64,000 bases of DNA, from positions 7,006,001 through 7,070,000 of the forward strand of contig NZ_FMHV01000002.1 of NCBI RefSeq assembly GCF_900091465.1, written 5' to 3'. The notes beneath the pieces were generated by a model. The model saw nothing but the letters and a program-made list of their open reading frames with translations, made no database searches and was not told where the DNA came from. The DNA comes from Micromonospora rhizosphaerae (GTDB lineage: Bacteria > Actinomycetota > Actinomycetes > Mycobacteriales > Micromonosporaceae). The first letter of the stretch is position 1. The number at the start of each line of letters is the position of its first letter. Position numbers and translations under genes: made by a program. Below are positions 33,105 through 43,100 of the stretch, one piece after another.

Positions 33105-33978
33105 CACGCTCGCCAGCGCCCCGCGTACCGACGCGGAGATCTCGGGACTCGACGCGCTGGAAATCGCCGGCCGGGAGAAGGGACCATCCCGCCTGGGCCG
33201 GATCTGGTCGGCGACCTGGCCGAAGCTGGCCGCCCTCGCCCTGGCCATCGGGCTCTGGCAGGCCGTGTTCTGGACCGGCTGGAAGGACCCGTGGACGTTC
33301 CCCGGTCCGGTGACCGTCTTCGAGGACTTCGGCCACTACCTGGTCAGCGCCGCGCTCTGGGACGGCCTGGCCACCACCGCCCGGCGGGCGGCCGTGGGTT
33401 TCGCTGCCGCCGTCGCCGTCGGGCTGGTGCTCGGCCTGGGCGTGGCCCGGGTCAAGGTGCTCCGGGCCGCGCTCGGCTCGATGATCACCGCGCTGCAGAC
33501 GATGCCGTCGATCGCCTGGTTCCCGCTGGCGATCCTGCTCTTCGAGCTCAGCGAGCAGGCGATCTTTTTCGTGGTGGTGCTCGGCGCGGCCCCGTCGGTC
33601 GCCAACGGCGTCATCCACGGCGTGGACTACGTACCGCCGCTGCTGGTCCGCGCCGGTCGCAACATCGGCGCCCGGGGGCTGAACCTCTACCGGTACGTCA
33701 TCGCGCCGGCCGCGCTGCCCGCGATCGTGGCCGGGCTCAAGCAGGGCTGGGCGTTCGCCTGGCGCAGCCTGATGGCCGGCGAGCTGCTGGTGGTCATCGC
33801 GAGCCGGACCTCGATCGGGGCCCAGCTCACCTACGCCCGGGAGCTCAGCGAGGCGCCCCGGCTGATGACCATCATGATCGTCATCCTGGTGGTGGGCGTG
33901 CTGGCGGACGCCGCGTTCGGCGCCGCCGACAAGGCGATCCGGCGGCGCTGGGGCGTACTGGACCAGGCCGGTAACTGA
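33094..33978 (+). CDS. ABC transporter permease (SsuC/TauC-like)
   Basis: 294 residues with about six membrane helices. The BPD_transp_1 cytoplasmic loop that docks the ATPase is visible as RNIGARGLNLYRYVIAPAALPAIVAGL (EAA-like). It is the only permease in the operon and would act as a homodimer. The start is ATG 33094 inside the ATPase gene. Confidence 0.94.
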   Translation: MASDTLASAPRTDAEISGLDALEIAGREKGPSRLGRIWSATWPKLAALALAIGLWQAVFWTGWKDPWTFPGPVTVFEDFGHYLVSAALWDGLATTARRAAVGFAAAVAVGLVLGLGVARVKVLRAALGSMITALQTMPSIAWFPLAILLFELSEQAIFFVVVLGAAPSVANGVIHGVDYVPPLLVRAGRNIGARGLNLYRYVIAPAALPAIVAGLKQGWAFAWRSLMAGELLVVIASRTSIGAQLTYARELSEAPRLMTIMIVILVVGVLADAAFGAADKAIRRRWGVLDQAGN

Positions 33979-33981
33979 GAC

Positions 33982-34425
33982 GTGTACGTCTCCGCGCGCA
34001 GCGACTACGCGCTCCGGGCCATGCTCGCCGTCGCCGATGCCGCCGGTGTTTCCGGCGACGGGGGCTTCGGCGACGGTGAGCTGGTCAAGGCGGCGAGCCT
34101 GGCCGAGAGCCAGGACATCCCGCTCAGCTTCCTCCAGGGCATCCTGCTCGACCTGCGTCGGGCCGGGTTGCTGTACAGCCACCGCGGCACCGAGGGCGGC
34201 TACGCCCTCACCCGCCCCGCGGACGAGATCAGCGTCGGCGACGTCCTGCGGGCGGTCGGCGGCACGCTGACCAGCGTGCGCGGCCTGCCGGCGGGCAGCG
34301 CCGGCTACCACGGGGTGGCCACCGGGCTGCGGGACGTCTGGCTGGCGGTGGACGGCGCGATCGCCCTGGTGGTCGACCGGACCACCCTGGCCGACCTGCT
34401 GGCAGACCGCGCCACCACACCCTGA
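33982..34425 (+). CDS. Rrf2 family transcriptional regulator without cysteines
   Basis: 147 residues from GTG 33982, 3 nt after the permease. The wHTH reads YVSARSDYALRAMLAVADA, then ESQDIPLSFLQGILLDLRRAGLL and the wing RGTEGGYALTRPADEISVGDVL. It contains no Cys, so it cannot hold an Fe-S cluster as IscR or NsrR do. That places it nearer CymR-type sulfur regulators, which sense through a protein partner. It probably controls its own operon through the palindrome at 31223-31243. Confidence 0.9.
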   Translation: MYVSARSDYALRAMLAVADAAGVSGDGGFGDGELVKAASLAESQDIPLSFLQGILLDLRRAGLLYSHRGTEGGYALTRPADEISVGDVLRAVGGTLTSVRGLPAGSAGYHGVATGLRDVWLAVDGAIALVVDRTTLADLLADRATTP

Positions 34426-34515
34426 CGACGCGGCCGTGCGTGGCGGCTGGACCACCCACCTGTCACGCCGGCGGAGCGACCTGGCTCGAGCCGGCCCGGA
34501 ATGCTCCATTGCCAG

Positions 34516-34608
34516 CTTTGGAGCTGCCCTGTCCATGCGGGCAGCGCCGAACGACCGACCGCCCACGCCGCCAGCGCCGGACGACCGACCACGCGGGCAA
34601 CTTCAAAG
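34516..34608. repeat. Inverted-repeat element 1 (93 bp)
   Basis: Left end CTTTGGAGCTGCCC (34516-34529), right end GGGCAACTTCAAAG (34595-34608): 12 of 14 positions pair, plus one G-T. The left end is identical to that of the element at 52690-52759. Inside, a 19-bp near-direct repeat starts at 34543 and 34573, and GCTGCCC/GGGCAGC (34523-34529, 34539-34545) forms a smaller hairpin. It lies between convergent genes and shows no target-site duplication. Confidence 0.6.
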
Positions 34609-34666
34609 GACGCTGGACGTAGCTCGGCCTGCGGCGGGCAGGCAAGCCCGCAGACCGCGGCGAGGA

Positions 34667-36058
34667 TCAGGCAGTGCGGGGGCGGCGCGGGCGGCGGGAG
34701 CGGCCGGAGGTCCGGTGGGCCGCCCGGGCGCCGGTCGGGTCCCCGCCGTCGCCGCCGGCGCGAGCACCGCCAACGCCGGCACGACCAGCCTCCCCGGCGG
34801 GACGACCACCGTCGACGCGGCGGCTGCGGGGTGCCCCGGAGCGGGGGGCGGGCGCCGGCTGCGGAGCGACGACGATCACCGGTACGCCGGAGGGCTCGCG
34901 GGCGCCGGTGACCCGGACCAACGCCTCGTCGCCGGGGCGTACGCGGGCCGACTGCGGGGTGATGCCGGCGACGCTCATCAGCCGGGAGACGTCCCGGCGC
35001 TGCTCGGGCAGGACCAGGGTCACCACGCTGCCGGACTCCCCCGCCCGCGCGGTACGCCCGCCCCGGTGCAGGTAGTCCTTCGCCTCGGTCGGCGGATCCG
35101 CGTTGACCACCAGGTCCAGCCCGTCCACGTGGATGCCCCGGGCCGCCACGTCGGTCGCCACCAGCGCGGTGACCTGACCGGTGCGGAACTGCTCCAGGAT
35201 CCGGGTGCGCTGCGGCTGGGTCTTGCCGCCGTGCAGCGCGGCCGCGCGTACCCCCTTGGCGAGCAGCTGGCGGGCGAGCCGGTCTGCGCGGTGCTTGGTC
35301 CCGATGAAGAGGATGGTGCGGCCGTCGCGGGCGGCGATCTGGGCGAGCGCGGCTTGCTTGTCCGCCGCCTCGACGTGCAGCACGTGGTGGGTCATCGCGG
35401 TCACCGTCGCGGTGCCGGGGTCGACCGAGTGCGAGACCGGGTCGGTCAGGAAGCGACGGACCAGCGTGTCGACGCCGCGGTCCAGGGTGGCCGAGAAGAG
35501 CATCCGCTGGCCGTCCGGGGCGACCTGCTCCAGCAGTTTGGTGACCTGCGGCAGGAAGCCCATGTCGGCCATCCGGTCGGCCTCGTCCAGCGCGGTGGTC
35601 GCGACCTGGTCCAGCCGGGCGTCGCCGCGGTTGATCAGGTCGTGCAGCCGGCCGGGGGTCGCCACGACCACCTCGGCGCCGGCCCGCAGCGCGTCCGCCT
35701 GCCGCTGCAGCGAAAGACCACCGACGACGGTGGCGCAGCGCAGCCCGACCGCGCGGGCGTACGGGGCGAGGGCGGTGGTGACCTGCTGGGCCAGCTCACG
35801 GGTCGGCACCAGCACCAGCGCGAGCGGCCGTCCGGGGCGGGCCCGCCGGCCGGCGGTGCGGTGCAGCAGCGGCAGTCCGAAGGCGAGAGTCTTGCCGGAG
35901 CCGGTACGACCCCGGCCGAGCACGTCCCTTCCGGCGAGCGAATCCGGCAGGGTGGCCGCCTGAATCGGGAACGGCTCGGTGATGCCCTGCGCCGACAGCT
36001 CGGCGAGCAGCGCCGGAGCGAGCCCGGTGGCGGCGAAGGTGGGTACGACGGTGGTCAT
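34667..36058 (-). CDS. DEAD-box RNA helicase
   Basis: 463 residues. Ordered motifs: Q-motif region FPIQAATLP, motif I GRTGSGKT, Ia PTRELAQQ, TPGR, motif II DEAD (ALDEADRMADMGF), III SAT (LFSATLDRG), V ATDVAARGIHVDG and VI HRGGRTARAG. The last 80 residues are rich in Pro, Gly, Arg and Ala, a typical RNA-binding tail. It lies just downstream of a cold-shock gene on the same strand, which suggests a role in RNA remodelling at low temperature. The start is ATG 36058. Confidence 0.94.
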   Translation of the reverse strand: MTTVVPTFAATGLAPALLAELSAQGITEPFPIQAATLPDSLAGRDVLGRGRTGSGKTLAFGLPLLHRTAGRRARPGRPLALVLVPTRELAQQVTTALAPYARAVGLRCATVVGGLSLQRQADALRAGAEVVVATPGRLHDLINRGDARLDQVATTALDEADRMADMGFLPQVTKLLEQVAPDGQRMLFSATLDRGVDTLVRRFLTDPVSHSVDPGTATVTAMTHHVLHVEAADKQAALAQIAARDGRTILFIGTKHRADRLARQLLAKGVRAAALHGGKTQPQRTRILEQFRTGQVTALVATDVAARGIHVDGLDLVVNADPPTEAKDYLHRGGRTARAGESGSVVTLVLPEQRRDVSRLMSVAGITPQSARVRPGDEALVRVTGAREPSGVPVIVVAPQPAPAPRSGAPRSRRVDGGRPAGEAGRAGVGGARAGGDGGDPTGARAAHRTSGRSRRPRRPRTA

Positions 36059-36179
36059 GCGGAAGCCTTCCTCGACGCGGCACGTGTCGAGGAGGGGCGC
36101 CGGAACCGGCGCGTCACCGGAATCACCGGTGGTCACAAGCACGAACCGAAGGGGATACGGGCGGTCCGCCCACGCCGTG

Positions 36180-36199
36180 GGCCCCGACTGGTCGGGGCC
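36180..36199. terminator. Hairpin between the cold-shock gene and the DEAD helicase
   Basis: An 8-bp stem GGCCCCGA/TCGGGGCC with a 4-nt loop in the 244-bp gap. It could end the csp transcript or structure the helicase leader. The same gap holds CCTCGAC/GTCGAGG near 36072-36094. Confidence 0.4.
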
Positions 36200-36302
36200 G
36201 ACCTCCTCGCGCTGCTCAGGCGCGGCGGGAGTCACGGCGGGGCGGACCGGCCACGTCACCGGGCCCGGAGGGCGCGGTGGTGGTGCTGCGGTGATCCGGA
36301 GA

Positions 36303-36506
36303 TCAGAGCGGGCGGATGTTCTCCGCCTGCGGGCCCTTCTGGCCCTGGGTCACCTCGAACTCGACCCGCTGGTTCTCGTCCAGGCTCCGGTAGCCGGAGG
36401 ACTGGATCGCCGAGAAGTGGGCGAAGACGTCGGCGCCGCCGCCGTCCGGGGTGATGAAGCCGAAGCCCTTGTCAGCGTTGAACCACTTGACGGTGCCAAT
36501 AGCCAT
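36303..36506 (-). CDS. Cold-shock domain protein (CspA family)
   Basis: 67 residues, one cold-shock domain. RNP1 is KGFGFI (13-18) and RNP2 is DVFAHF. It binds single-stranded RNA or DNA and melts RNA structures. AAGGAG lies 7 nt before the ATG at 36506. The roughly 200-nt upstream region is long, as is common for csp leaders, but I cannot define a thermosensor in it. Confidence 0.97.
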   Translation of the reverse strand: MAIGTVKWFNADKGFGFITPDGGGADVFAHFSAIQSSGYRSLDENQRVEFEVTQGQKGPQAENIRPL

Positions 36507-36637
36507 TTGTTCGTCTCCTTGACGGAACGTTCGAACCCGCACCTGTTGCGGGCCGAAGAGGAGCGCTCCGCGCGTCTGATGCGCGGACCGCCTGTCGCTG
36601 CTGGTCGCCCCGCCCGGAGAACTCCGGACACAACAAA

Positions 36638-36669
36638 GTGCGCCTGGGGCCACAATCCGCCAGGCGCAC
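36638..36669 (-). terminator. Terminator after adnB
   Basis: On the minus strand, a perfect 10-bp stem (36669-36660 with 36647-36638), 12-nt loop, followed by TTTGTTGTGT. It lies about 42 nt past the adnB stop. Confidence 0.6.
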
Positions 36670-36710
36670 ACAGAGTCTCTGGTAACCAAAACTGCAACGT
36701 GCCTAACGTA

Positions 36711-39700
36711 TCACGAATTACGTAACGCCGGGTCGTCCGCCGAAATTTCCGGCACCCCCGCGATCAGCTCGGTCAACCCGTCGGCGTCGAGCAGGTCCGC
36801 CGGCCGGACGGTGACCCCGTCCCGGACGTAATGGAACGCCGCGCCCACCCGCTCCACCGGCACGCCGGCCAGCTCCGCCCAAGCCAGCCGGTAGACGGCG
36901 AGCTGCACTGCGGCCGCCTCGGCCTCCCGTCCGGTGGGCTGGCGGCCGGTCTTCCAGTCGACCACGTCGAAGCGACCACCGGGACGGGCGAAGACGGCAT
37001 CCATCCGGCCGCGCACCACCACCCCGGCGACCACGGTGGCGAAGGGGACCTCCACCTCCACCGGCACCCGGTCGGCCCACTCGCTGGCCAGGAAGCGCTC
37101 CTGGAGCTCGGTCAGCGCCTCGTCCGGGGCGGCGTCGTCGTCCGCCGCGCCGGGCAGCTCGTCCACGTCGAGCAGTCGATCCGCACCGAAGCGCTGCTCC
37201 AGCCAGGCATGGAAGGCGGTACCGCGGCGCGCGTACGGGTTGGGCTCGGTGGGCATCGGCCGGCGCAGCGTCCGGGCCAGCGCCTCCGGGTCGCGGCGCA
37301 GCGCCACCAGCTGGGTCACCGACAGGTGGCCGGGCAGCTCGACCTCGACCCCCTCGGCGCGGCGGGCCAGCTCGGCCCGCTCGGCGAGCAGCAGGTCGGC
37401 CTCCCGCCGCCAGCGTGCCACCTCGGGATCGTCCGGGATCCCGGCCGCCCCGCCGTCGGCGCCCCGCACCGCTGCGGGGCCGGCCGGCGCCCGCCCGCTC
37501 TCGGGACCGTCTCCCCTGGAGCCCGCCGCGGCGGTGGCATCCTCGCGGCGGGCCGCCTCGGGGTCGGCGAGGAAGCGGCGGACCAGCGCGGCGGCCTCGG
37601 TCAGCGCCGGGCGGCGCGCGCCGAGGGGATCGGCGGGCCACTCGGCGTGGAGCACCACCTCGGTGGTCGGGTTGACCGCGTCCCCGGCCGGCTCCGGCGA
37701 CCACTCGTCGACCAGGTGCCCGTCCGCGCCGTCCAGGCAGGCGTCGTGCACCTCCCGCAGGAATACGGACGGCCCACGCGGCCGCTTGGTCCCCTCCCCC
37801 CACCAGTACCCGGAGCAGAGCAGCAGCCGCCGGGGCCGGGTCACCGCCACGTACGCGAGCCGGCGCTCCTCCCGCTCGTCGTGCGCCCGCCAGGCGTCGG
37901 TGAAGTCCTCCAGCGCCCGCGCCACCCCGCGCTGATCCTCGGCGGCGGCCAGGCCCAGCTCGGGCAGCCCGTCGGCGTCGCCGCGCAGCGGGAAGGGCAG
38001 CACGCCGAGGCCGCCCAGCCAGTGGTCGGAGTTGCGCACCGGCCCGGGCCAGACGCCGCGGGTCAGGCCGGCCACCGACACGACGTCCCACTCCAAACCC
38101 TTGGCGGCGTGCGCGGTCAGGATCTGCACCGCGCCCTCCACCACCTCCACCTCGCCCGGGGTGAGCCCCCGCTCCTCGTCCTCGGCGGCGGCGAGGAAGG
38201 CCAGGAAGCCGGCGAGGGTGGCGCCGGGCGTCTCGCCGCTGAACCGGGCGGCGACGTCGCCGAGCGCGTCCAGGTGGCCCCGGGCCAGCCCGGCGTCGCC
38301 GGTGCCGTCCCGGCCGGCCCGGACCGCCACCTCCACGTCCAGGCCGATGGTCCGCTCGATGTCCGCGATCAGTTCCGGCAGCGACTGGTCCAGCCGGTAA
38401 CGCAGCAGGGCCAGCTCCGTCCCGTACCCGCGCAGCCGCGCGTACCCCTCCGCCGAGTACGCCTGCGCCGGCCCGAGGTCGGCCAGCGCCTCCACCAGGG
38501 TGGCCTCGTCGAGCGCGTCCACGGTGATCTCCGGCCCGTCGTCACCGGCGAGCTGCCGCCGCGCCCTCGCGATGGCCCGCGCCCGCCGGTGCAGGGCCAC
38601 CAGGTCACGCGGCCCGATCCGCCAGCGCGCCCCGGTGAGCAGCCGCAGCAGCGCGGCCCCGTCGGTCGGGTCGGCGAGCACCCGCAGCGTGCAGACCACG
38701 TCCCGGACCTCGGGGGTGTCCAGCAGGCCGCCCAGGCCGACCACCTCGACCGGCAGACCCCGGGCGCGCAGCGCGGACTCGATGGCCGGGATCTGACTGC
38801 GCAGCCGGACGAGCACGGCGGTGGTGGGACGCTGCGGCACCGGGATGTGCTCGGGCAGCGCATCGGGCATCCGGGCCGCCCCGCGCCAGGCGGCGACGAC
38901 GCCGTCCGCGATCCACTCGGCCTCGTCGGCGTGCGTCTCCAGCAGGGCGCAGTGCACGGTGCCGCCGGCCGCTCCGCGCGGGCTGCGATGCGGGATCGGC
39001 TCCTTCACGCTCAGCGCGGCGCGCAGCTCAGGCACCTGCGCGCCGGCGGCCCGCAGCGGCGTCGCCAGCGCGTTGGCCACGCCCAGGATCTCCGGGCGGT
39101 TGCGCCAGCTCGTGGTCAGGCTGAGCACCCGGGCCGGGGAGCCGTCGGCGCGGGCGAACTCGACAGGGAAGCGGTCCAGCGTGCCGGCGCTGGCGCCTCG
39201 CCAGCCGTAGATGGACTGGCAGGGGTCGCCGACGGCGGTGACCGGGTGGCCGCCGCCGAAGACCGCGTTCAGCAGCACCACTTGGGCGTGGCTGGTGTCC
39301 TGGTATTCGTCCAGCAGCACCACCCGGTAGCGGTCCCGCTCGATCACGCCGACCCCGGGATGGTCCCGGGCCACCCGGGCGGCCCGGGCCAGCTGATCGG
39401 CGAAGTCCATCGCCTCGAAGTCGTCCTTGCGGCGGGCGTACGCCCGGACCAGCGGCAGCAGCCGCAGCCGGGTCTGCTGGACGGCGAGGGCCCTGCGCAC
39501 GTCGGCGTAGACCCGGCCGGGGCGGGACTGCACGTCGGCGAAGAACCGGCCGGTCCAGGCGGCCAGCTCGTCCGGGTCGACCAGGTGCTCGTCCAGCTCC
39601 CCGGCCAGCGCCAGCACGGCGTCGGTGATGGTGCTCGGCATCCGGTCCACGTCGGACATGTCGCCGTCGTAGTTGCGCACCAGCAGGTCGACCAGCTGCC

Positions 39701-40187
39701 AGCGGGACGCTTCGGTGAGCAGCCGGGTGGAGGGCTCGTAGCCGGCGCGCAGCCCGTGCTCGGTGACGATCCGGCCGGCGTACGAGTGGTAGGTGGAGAC
39801 GGTCGGCTCACCCGCCAGCGGGTCGTCGTGCGGGTCCCGGCCCTGCCGGCCCAGCCGCCGGATGAGCTGGTCGAGCCGGGTACGCACCCGGTGCGCCAGC
39901 TCGCCGGTCGCCTTGCGGGTGAAGGTGAGGCCGAGGATCTGCTCCGGCCGGACGTACGAGTTGGCGACCAGCCAGACCACCCGGGCGGCCATCGTCTCGG
40001 TCTTGCCGGAGCCGGCGCCCGCGACCACCAGCAGCGGCTCGACCGGCGCGGCGATGATCGCCGCCTGCTCCCGGGTGGGTGCCGGCAGCCGGAGCAGCTT
40101 CGCCAGCTCGACCGGGGTGTAGCGGGGACCGGAGTCGGCCGTCCTGGGCGCCGGGGTCGCGGTGCTGAAGAGCGCGGGCTGGGTCAC
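36711..40187 (-). CDS. adnB: AdnB, UvrD-like helicase-nuclease subunit
   Basis: 1158 residues. The N-terminal SF1A motor has Walker A VVAGAGSGKTETMAA (around 55) and motif II VVLLDEYQDTSHAQ; TAHAAKGLEWDVVSVAGL and YVAVTRPRRLL complete it. The C-terminal RecB-type nuclease has the D-x-K core in FDVVDWKTGRQ and a downstream Q-L-x-x-Y (VQLAVYRLAW). AdnAB processes double-strand break ends in actinobacteria. The start is GTG 40187, overlapping the adnA stop as GTGA. Confidence 0.94.
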   Translation of the reverse strand: MTQPALFSTATPAPRTADSGPRYTPVELAKLLRLPAPTREQAAIIAAPVEPLLVVAGAGSGKTETMAARVVWLVANSYVRPEQILGLTFTRKATGELAHRVRTRLDQLIRRLGRQGRDPHDDPLAGEPTVSTYHSYAGRIVTEHGLRAGYEPSTRLLTEASRWQLVDLLVRNYDGDMSDVDRMPSTITDAVLALAGELDEHLVDPDELAAWTGRFFADVQSRPGRVYADVRRALAVQQTRLRLLPLVRAYARRKDDFEAMDFADQLARAARVARDHPGVGVIERDRYRVVLLDEYQDTSHAQVVLLNAVFGGGHPVTAVGDPCQSIYGWRGASAGTLDRFPVEFARADGSPARVLSLTTSWRNRPEILGVANALATPLRAAGAQVPELRAALSVKEPIPHRSPRGAAGGTVHCALLETHADEAEWIADGVVAAWRGAARMPDALPEHIPVPQRPTTAVLVRLRSQIPAIESALRARGLPVEVVGLGGLLDTPEVRDVVCTLRVLADPTDGAALLRLLTGARWRIGPRDLVALHRRARAIARARRQLAGDDGPEITVDALDEATLVEALADLGPAQAYSAEGYARLRGYGTELALLRYRLDQSLPELIADIERTIGLDVEVAVRAGRDGTGDAGLARGHLDALGDVAARFSGETPGATLAGFLAFLAAAEDEERGLTPGEVEVVEGAVQILTAHAAKGLEWDVVSVAGLTRGVWPGPVRNSDHWLGGLGVLPFPLRGDADGLPELGLAAAEDQRGVARALEDFTDAWRAHDEREERRLAYVAVTRPRRLLLCSGYWWGEGTKRPRGPSVFLREVHDACLDGADGHLVDEWSPEPAGDAVNPTTEVVLHAEWPADPLGARRPALTEAAALVRRFLADPEAARREDATAAAGSRGDGPESGRAPAGPAAVRGADGGAAGIPDDPEVARWRREADLLLAERAELARRAEGVEVELPGHLSVTQLVALRRDPEALARTLRRPMPTEPNPYARRGTAFHAWLEQRFGADRLLDVDELPGAADDDAAPDEALTELQERFLASEWADRVPVEVEVPFATVVAGVVVRGRMDAVFARPGGRFDVVDWKTGRQPTGREAEAAAVQLAVYRLAWAELAGVPVERVGAAFHYVRDGVTVRPADLLDADGLTELIAGVPEISADDPALRNS

Positions 40188-43100
40188 GGCTTCTCCGGAG
40201 TCGGCGGCTCGACGACCTGGCGCCCCTGCCCGGACACCGGGCAGCTGGTGCGGACCGGGCAGACCCGGCACTTCGAGTTGGCGACCGCGGCGAAGGTGGC
40301 GGCGGCCATCGTATCGGCCGTGCGGCGGACCAGCGCGGTCGCCCAGCCGGCCTCCGGGCCCTCCCCGACCGCGGCCTGGGTCTGCTCCTTGGCGTCCTTC
40401 GCGCTGGTGCCGAGCTGCACCAGCGCGGCACCGCCGGACTCCTCGCCGAACTCGGCGAACGCCCCCGCCTCGACCGCCGCCTGGTACGCCCCGAGCTGCG
40501 GGTGCTCGGCGACCTCCCGCTCGGCGACGGCCGTGGACTTGCCGGTCTTGAGGTCGATCACCACGAGCCGGCCGTCGGCGTCGACCTCCAGCCGGTCCAC
40601 CCGGCCGGTCAGCTCGACGGGCCGGTGCGGGTCGTCGAGGCGGACCGCGAACTCGTGCTCGATGGCGAGCAGCCGGCGCGGGTTCCCGGCGAGCCAGCGC
40701 AGCAGCTTGTCCACCATGGCCTCGGCGCGCGCCCGCTCGGGGCCGACCATCCAGCGGGCGGCCAGTTCGATCGCGTCGAAGCGGGCGGCCACGTACTCCA
40801 GCAGGGCGGTGCGGTCGGCGCTGGCGTCCTCGGCGAGCATCGCGGCGGCGTGCACGAGGTTGCCGACGCCCTGCGCGGCGCTGGCCGGGCCGCTGCCGCC
40901 GTGCCGTTCCAGCAGCCAGCGCAGGCTGCACCGCAGCGCGCTCTCCATCGCCGACGGGGTGACCCGGACCGGCTCGCCGTCGTCCACCAGCGGCCGGTCG
41001 TCGGAGAGGCCGCGCAGCCCCCACCAGTCGTCGGGGTGGGCGCCGGGAACCCCGGCGGCGGCCAGCCGAGCCAGCTCGGCCGCCGCGGCGCGCCGCCGGG
41101 CGTACGGCGCCGTCGGGTCGGTGACCGCGGTACGCAGCTCCGCCACCAGCGCCGACAGGGTCAGCCCCCGGGGTGGCCGGGTGACCGGCAGCGCGCGCGG
41201 CTCGACATCCCCGTCGTCGTGCGGGTCGCCGTCGACGGTGAGCGCCGCACCGTCGCCCGGTCCGCCGGATGGCGGCCTCGGCCCGGAGCTGCTCGGGCCG
41301 CGTCCGCCGCCGATTGCGGGTGGCTCGGTGGCCCCCAGCTCGTGCAGGAATCGGCTGGGCTGTTCCTCGTGGTCGTCGCCGCCGACGGCTGCCGAGGCGA
41401 CCGCGGTGACCAGCACCCGGTGTCGGGCCCGGCTGACCGCCACGTGGAAGAGCCGGCGTTCCTCGTCGAGCAGCGCCGAGGTCTGCCCGACCAGGCTGGC
41501 CCGGGTGCCGGCACCGTCGGCCCGGCCGGCGAGCACGTCTACCAGCCGCTCGGAGCCGAGCAGGCTGCCGCGCAGTCGCAGGTCCGGCCAGACGCCCTCC
41601 TGGACGCCTGCGACGGCGACCAGGTCCCACTCCAGGCCCTTCGCGGCGTGCGCGGTGAGCAGCCGGACCGCGTCGCCCCGGTCGGCACTGGCGGCCAGGG
41701 TGTCCGCCGGCAGGTCCTGGGCGAGCACGTGGTCGAGGAAGACCTCGGTGCGCGCGCCGGGCAGCCGGTCGGTGAACCGGGCGGCCGCGTCGAAGAGCAC
41801 CATCACCGCGTCGAGGTCCCGGTCGGCGGCCTCGGCCCGCCAGCGCTGCGCGGTCTCGTGCTCGCCGGTGGCCGCCCGGCCGCGGGTGATCGCCCCGGCC
41901 CAGCGTTCGGCGAGGCCACTGTCCCGCCAGACCGCCCAGAGCACGTCCTCGGCGGTCGCGCCGGGGGTGGCCGCCGCCCGCCGGGCGGTCTCCAGCAGGG
42001 CCGCCACCGCCTGCGCGGGCGCCACCCAGCGCCGGTCGATCGCGGCCAGCTCGGCCGGGTCGCGCAGCGCCTCGACGATCAGCTCGCCGGAGGGTCGCCG
42101 GTCGCCGCCGGCCAGCGCGAGCGCGCGCAGCCCCTGCCGCAGCCGCCGCTCGGCGAGCGGGTCGGCGCCACCGAGTGGCGAGTGCAGCAGCGCGATTGCG
42201 GCCTCCTCGTCGAGCCGGTCCGGCTCCAGGGCGCAGCGGAGCAGGAGCAGCAGCGGCGCCACCCCGGGTTGCAGGTGCAGCGGCAGGTCCTCGCCGTGCA
42301 CCACGGTCGGCACGCCGGCGGTGTGCAGGGCGCGCTGCAACGACGGGAGCTGCCGGGCGGTCGACCGGACCAGCACTGCCATCCGGGACCAGGGGACCCC
42401 GTCGAGCAGGTGCGCCTCGCGCAGGGCGTGGGCCAGCCAGGCGGACTCGCTGGTGGCCGAGCGGAACGTGCGGACCTCCACCGAGCCGGGTGGCGCGTCG
42501 GGCAGCGGGCGCAGCCGTCGGTGCGCCCCCGGGCCGCGCAGCCGGCGGGCCAGCCGGGCGGTCGCCGCGAGCAGCCCGGGGCCGGCCCGGTAGGAGGTGG
42601 TGAGCACGACCTGCGCCGCCGGTGCGCCGGAGGCGGTGCGGAACCGGTGCGGGAAGGTGGTCACCCCGGCCGGGTCGGCGCCACGGAAGGAGTACGTGGA
42701 GGAATCGGGGTCGGCGAAGGCGACCAGGGGCTTGCCGCCACCGGCGATCACCGCGAGCAGGTCGAGCTGGGCGGGGTCGGTGTCGGCCAGCTCGTCGACG
42801 TAGACGTACGCCAGCCGGCGGCGCTCGGCCGCCAGCAGCTCCGGGTCGTCGAGCAGCATTCCGGTGGCGGCCCGGACCAGCTCGGCCGGGTCGTACGCGA
42901 TGGAGCCGCGGTTGTCGACGTCGCGCAGCGCGAGGACGGCTACGTACTCCCGGAGGAAGCGGGCGGCGGCCGGCCAGTCGGCGCGGCCCAGCTTCTCGCC
43001 CAACCGGGCCAGCTCGACCGGGCCGACGCCGCGCTCGGCGGCGCGCATCAGCAGGTCCCGGAGCTGGGCGGCGAACGCCCGGGTACGCAGCGCGGGGCGC

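Noticed and set aside
34516..34608. Insertion sequence remnant
   Set aside because: No transposase fragment and no flanking direct repeats; kept as a small inverted-repeat element only.
36831..42593. A 1920-codon plus-strand open frame opposite adnA and adnB
   Set aside because: High GC removes stop codons; the product is Arg/Gly/Ala/Pro-rich low-complexity sequence without motifs, and the minus strand encodes clear helicase-nucleases.
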